A stretch of 64,000 bases of DNA from Sugiyamaella lignohabitans. Its lineage: Eukaryota; Ascomycota; Dipodascomycetes; Dipodascales; Trichomonascaceae. Below, in pieces: positions 61,954 to 64,000 of the stretch. Below the pieces are notes generated by a model. That model had not been told where the DNA came from. It searched no databases and saw nothing but the letters and a program-made list of their open reading frames with translations. The stretch is from positions 682,001-746,000 of the forward strand of contig NC_031672.1 in the NCBI RefSeq assembly GCF_001640025.1. Direction: 5' to 3'. Made by a program: the position numbers and the translations under genes. The stretch's first letter is position 1, and each line of letters starts with the position of its first letter.

Positions 61954-62025
61954 AGCGACATGGCGCAATGGAAGCGCGCAGGGCTCATAACCCTGAGGTT
62001 CCAGGATCGAAACCTGGTGTCGCTA
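61954..62025 (+). tRNA. Initiator tRNA-Met (anticodon CAT), copy 2
   Basis: Base-for-base identical to copy 1, 75 bp after its end. Flanks differ between the copies, so only the gene itself is kept identical. A T-run follows. Confidence 0.96.
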
Positions 62026-62387
62026 GCGACTCATTCTTTTTTGCGTTACGGGTAGTTTGCCCGTTGTCCGAGAAGGGGACGAGACAGGCCTTTGATATTT
62101 GAGCTTGGATGGACTGTAACGAATGGGTGGGCTTACGGATCCTCCTCTTGTAGGGAGAATGAACCCGCTTTTTACCCCTCTAAATCCCCTATGTTATCTA
62201 TAGCTCCTTGTCATCCGGCTGCTAACTGATAACAGCATCACCAGATCAAAACGGTACGCCATAGCCACTGGTATTGATTTTTTCAATGCATGAACCTTGC
62301 TTTGAGGGGTGAAGGCATCAAACATTCATGCATACATCAATTCTATCCTGATCCATAGAACCAAGCGAATAACAACAGAGACCTCAA

Positions 62388-62420
62388 AAAAAAAACTCTA
62401 AGAAACCTAGAGTTTTTTTT
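62388..62420. repeat. 13-bp perfect inverted repeat ending in a T-tract
   Basis: AAAAAAAACTCTA and TAGAGTTTTTTTT flank a 7-base loop. It could end a small RNA or be a chance AT-rich palindrome. Confidence 0.6.
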
Positions 62421-63450
62421 AAACAGAGTCCATCATCATAGATGAGATGGCACTATTTTAGATCCATCCTATGATAGCCACATCTCACAATCTAAGATAC
62501 AGCCACGCCCGTTCAAGGATTGTGTGAGACACGCACATCCTCAGGACACACAGTGCGGCACCACCACCAAAATAATAGCAAAGTTTTTGGGTCGTAGTAT
62601 TTTGATCATCCTAAATAGCACAATCGATGGCACACTATCGTTATATTATCAGTTATATATAAAGTCCGTAAATAAAAAGTCAATACCGTAGATTTTGAAT
62701 CTCGCTCAGAGTACATTTTGTCATGCTAGCCGTTGATGCGCGCTTGAAAATTGCCAGAACCGCGTCTACCCCTGAGCGCCATTTTCGTTAATTAGATGAA
62801 CTTCACGTGATAGATGTGCGTCGCTTTTTTACACTTCAATGTGCATAATTACAGCATACTACTGACAGTGAGGAAGCGTGTATCTTACCACCCAGATAGC
62901 GATTTTCTTACTATTCTTTTTGGCGTTACTTTTCTGTACGCGATATTCATTACACACATCTTTAAAAAGTGACGTGGGGATCATACGAAAAAAAATCGCC
63001 GATCAAATCACTTTTAACAATTAACCAGTCAATTATATTTGTAATTACTATTATTACAATTCTTCAACCCTGGAAATTATTCGTCCCGCTGCTTTGTTAT
63101 TATTTTCATAGGAAACTTTAAAGCCAATTTGTGTGGATGTCAACCAAACTGAGCCTTGAAAAGCTTAGCCATTTTTGCGAATAAACTTTCAAAACATAGA
63201 GACGGCTGTTTTTTTGTTTAGAGTTAGATAACTGGAAATTTAACCTTGTGTAGACGAAACTGCCAGCCTCTAAACGAAATAGTACATATCAAGAGGTACT
63301 ATTGATTTCAGTTTGCTGAGATTTTGACGTGGGTCAGACAATCAATCAACAGTACTTAATACCTGGAACAAGCTGAAGAGTATAACAAATATCTCCGAGA
63401 TCGAATATAGGAAGACAAGATATATTGATTACTGGTTGGTTTGAGTAGTT

Positions 63451-64000
63451 ATGGATCACGCGCATGAGCGAATTGAGGAAGATCACCCTGATAATGAGGG
63501 TGATTTAGAAATAACTGGATCAAATCAAGTTGAACCAACTAGAACTGAAGAGGAAATGGACTCCGAAAACCATCCTCAGAGACCAACGACCATCGAGGAG
63601 AAAAATACAAACGCTGATGAAGACATCAACGAACAGCCAGAAGAAGATCAAGAACACAGCAAAAGTGAAGAGCTACCAGAAAATGACGTCGAACCAGAAG
63701 AAAAAGATGTAGAGAATAACGGGAGTCTCGACACCACGGATGGCGTCGATAACGACGGTGACAATAGTGAAGACAACACAGACGACGCCGACATTCAAAG
63801 CGATAGCCATGATGATCCGTCCAAAAGGAATTCTATTCCTGTTCCACAGACGCCTTCTCGTAGTAATAAGAGAGAAAACGACAACAGCCCCTTATCTAAT
63901 GTAGAAAATATCGATACAGCACCGTCAACTCCAAACTCACGCCAGGATTTTCAAACTCCACCCTCTGGAGACGATGGAAGTCCTCCAGACGTCATCCCAG
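63451..64000 (+). CDS. N-terminal part of an acidic, disordered protein (runs off window)
   Basis: A frame opens at the ATG at 63451 (MDHAHERIEEDHPDNEGD) and stays open for 183 codons to the right edge. The sequence is dominated by Glu, Asp, Asn, Ser and Pro (for example EEKDVENNGSLDTTDGVDND), with later Thr-Pro and Ser-Pro pairs (PQTPSR, TPNSRQ, QTPPSG) that could be kinase sites. No domain is visible in the part present. It looks like the regulatory N terminus of a larger protein, but the family cannot be named. Confidence 0.75.
   Translation, partial: MDHAHERIEEDHPDNEGDLEITGSNQVEPTRTEEEMDSENHPQRPTTIEEKNTNADEDINEQPEEDQEHSKSEELPENDVEPEEKDVENNGSLDTTDGVDNDGDNSEDNTDDADIQSDSHDDPSKRNSIPVPQTPSRSNKRENDNSPLSNVENIDTAPSTPNSRQDFQTPPSGDDGSPPDVIP

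Larger units (their letters stand above)
61304..63450. other. 2.1-kb spacer with two tRNA genes and a strong hairpin
   Basis: Beyond the zinc-cluster regulator's start there are two initiator tRNA genes and a hairpin with a T-tract at 62388-62420. Frames at 61518-61796 are not convincing. AT-rich sequence precedes the next gene. Confidence 0.5.

Overview
The window looks like nuclear DNA of an ascomycete yeast. The genes are compact, and the introns I could place are short with near-perfect yeast signals (GTAAGT or similar at the donor, CTAAC or ACTAAC at the branch, then AG). Fungal families are present: Zn2Cys6 regulators, NOC3, PEX3, LRP1, RVS161 and a Hal4/Sat4-type kinase. Several genes more typical of filamentous fungi are also here: a type II DAHP synthase, a DUF3445 protein, a CipC/DUF3759 protein and a copine-like VWA protein. 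I infer an early-branching budding yeast (Dipodascales/Trichomonascaceae-like); that placement is not proven by the sequence.

Regions. 1-24.3 kb is gene-dense: an MIT-like protein (cut by the left edge), a D-2-hydroxyacid dehydrogenase, a DUF3445 protein, an unrecognised protein, a divergent pair of nucleolar genes (CCDC137-like and NOC3), a Zn2Cys6 regulator, a Dal5-family permease with GATA sites, a GCP5-like gamma-tubulin complex protein, a polyglutamine Sds3-like protein and a Ser/Thr-rich protein. 24.3-37.4 kb holds LRP1, an MCT-type transporter, PEX3, a VWA protein, a Nudix hydrolase and a fasciclin-domain membrane protein. 37.4-44.0 kb is a 6.6-kb gene-poor tract that probably contains the long 5' leader and leader intron of a Sat4-like kinase (44.0-46.3 kb). 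46.5-59 kb holds an unrecognised protein, RVS161, a CipC-like protein and DAHP synthase, with wide spacers. 59-64 kb holds tRNA-Ser, a second Zn2Cys6 regulator whose zinc cluster is split by an intron, two identical initiator tRNA-Met genes and the start of an acidic protein that runs off the edge.

The most striking signal is a family of GC-rich double-hairpin elements, about 31 half-units at 26 sites, nearly all right of 24.5 kb. Each half has a constant arm A, whose hairpin has an invariant 7-bp stem and a changeable three-base loop, followed by one of three alternative hairpin arms B. Two copies show a compensatory T-A to C-G stem change, and another lost one base from each side of the stem. 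Five or six sites are full-length inverted A-B-centre-B'-A' elements of about 136-171 bp. None interrupts a gene I recognise. Two lie inside confirmed introns and a third in the candidate kinase leader intron. Most others sit just past stop codons, often 46-70 bp away, and there arm A consistently comes first in the sense of the gene just ended. Convergent gene ends often carry facing copies. This fits a mobile element family that settles in, or serves as, 3'-end or terminator sequence.
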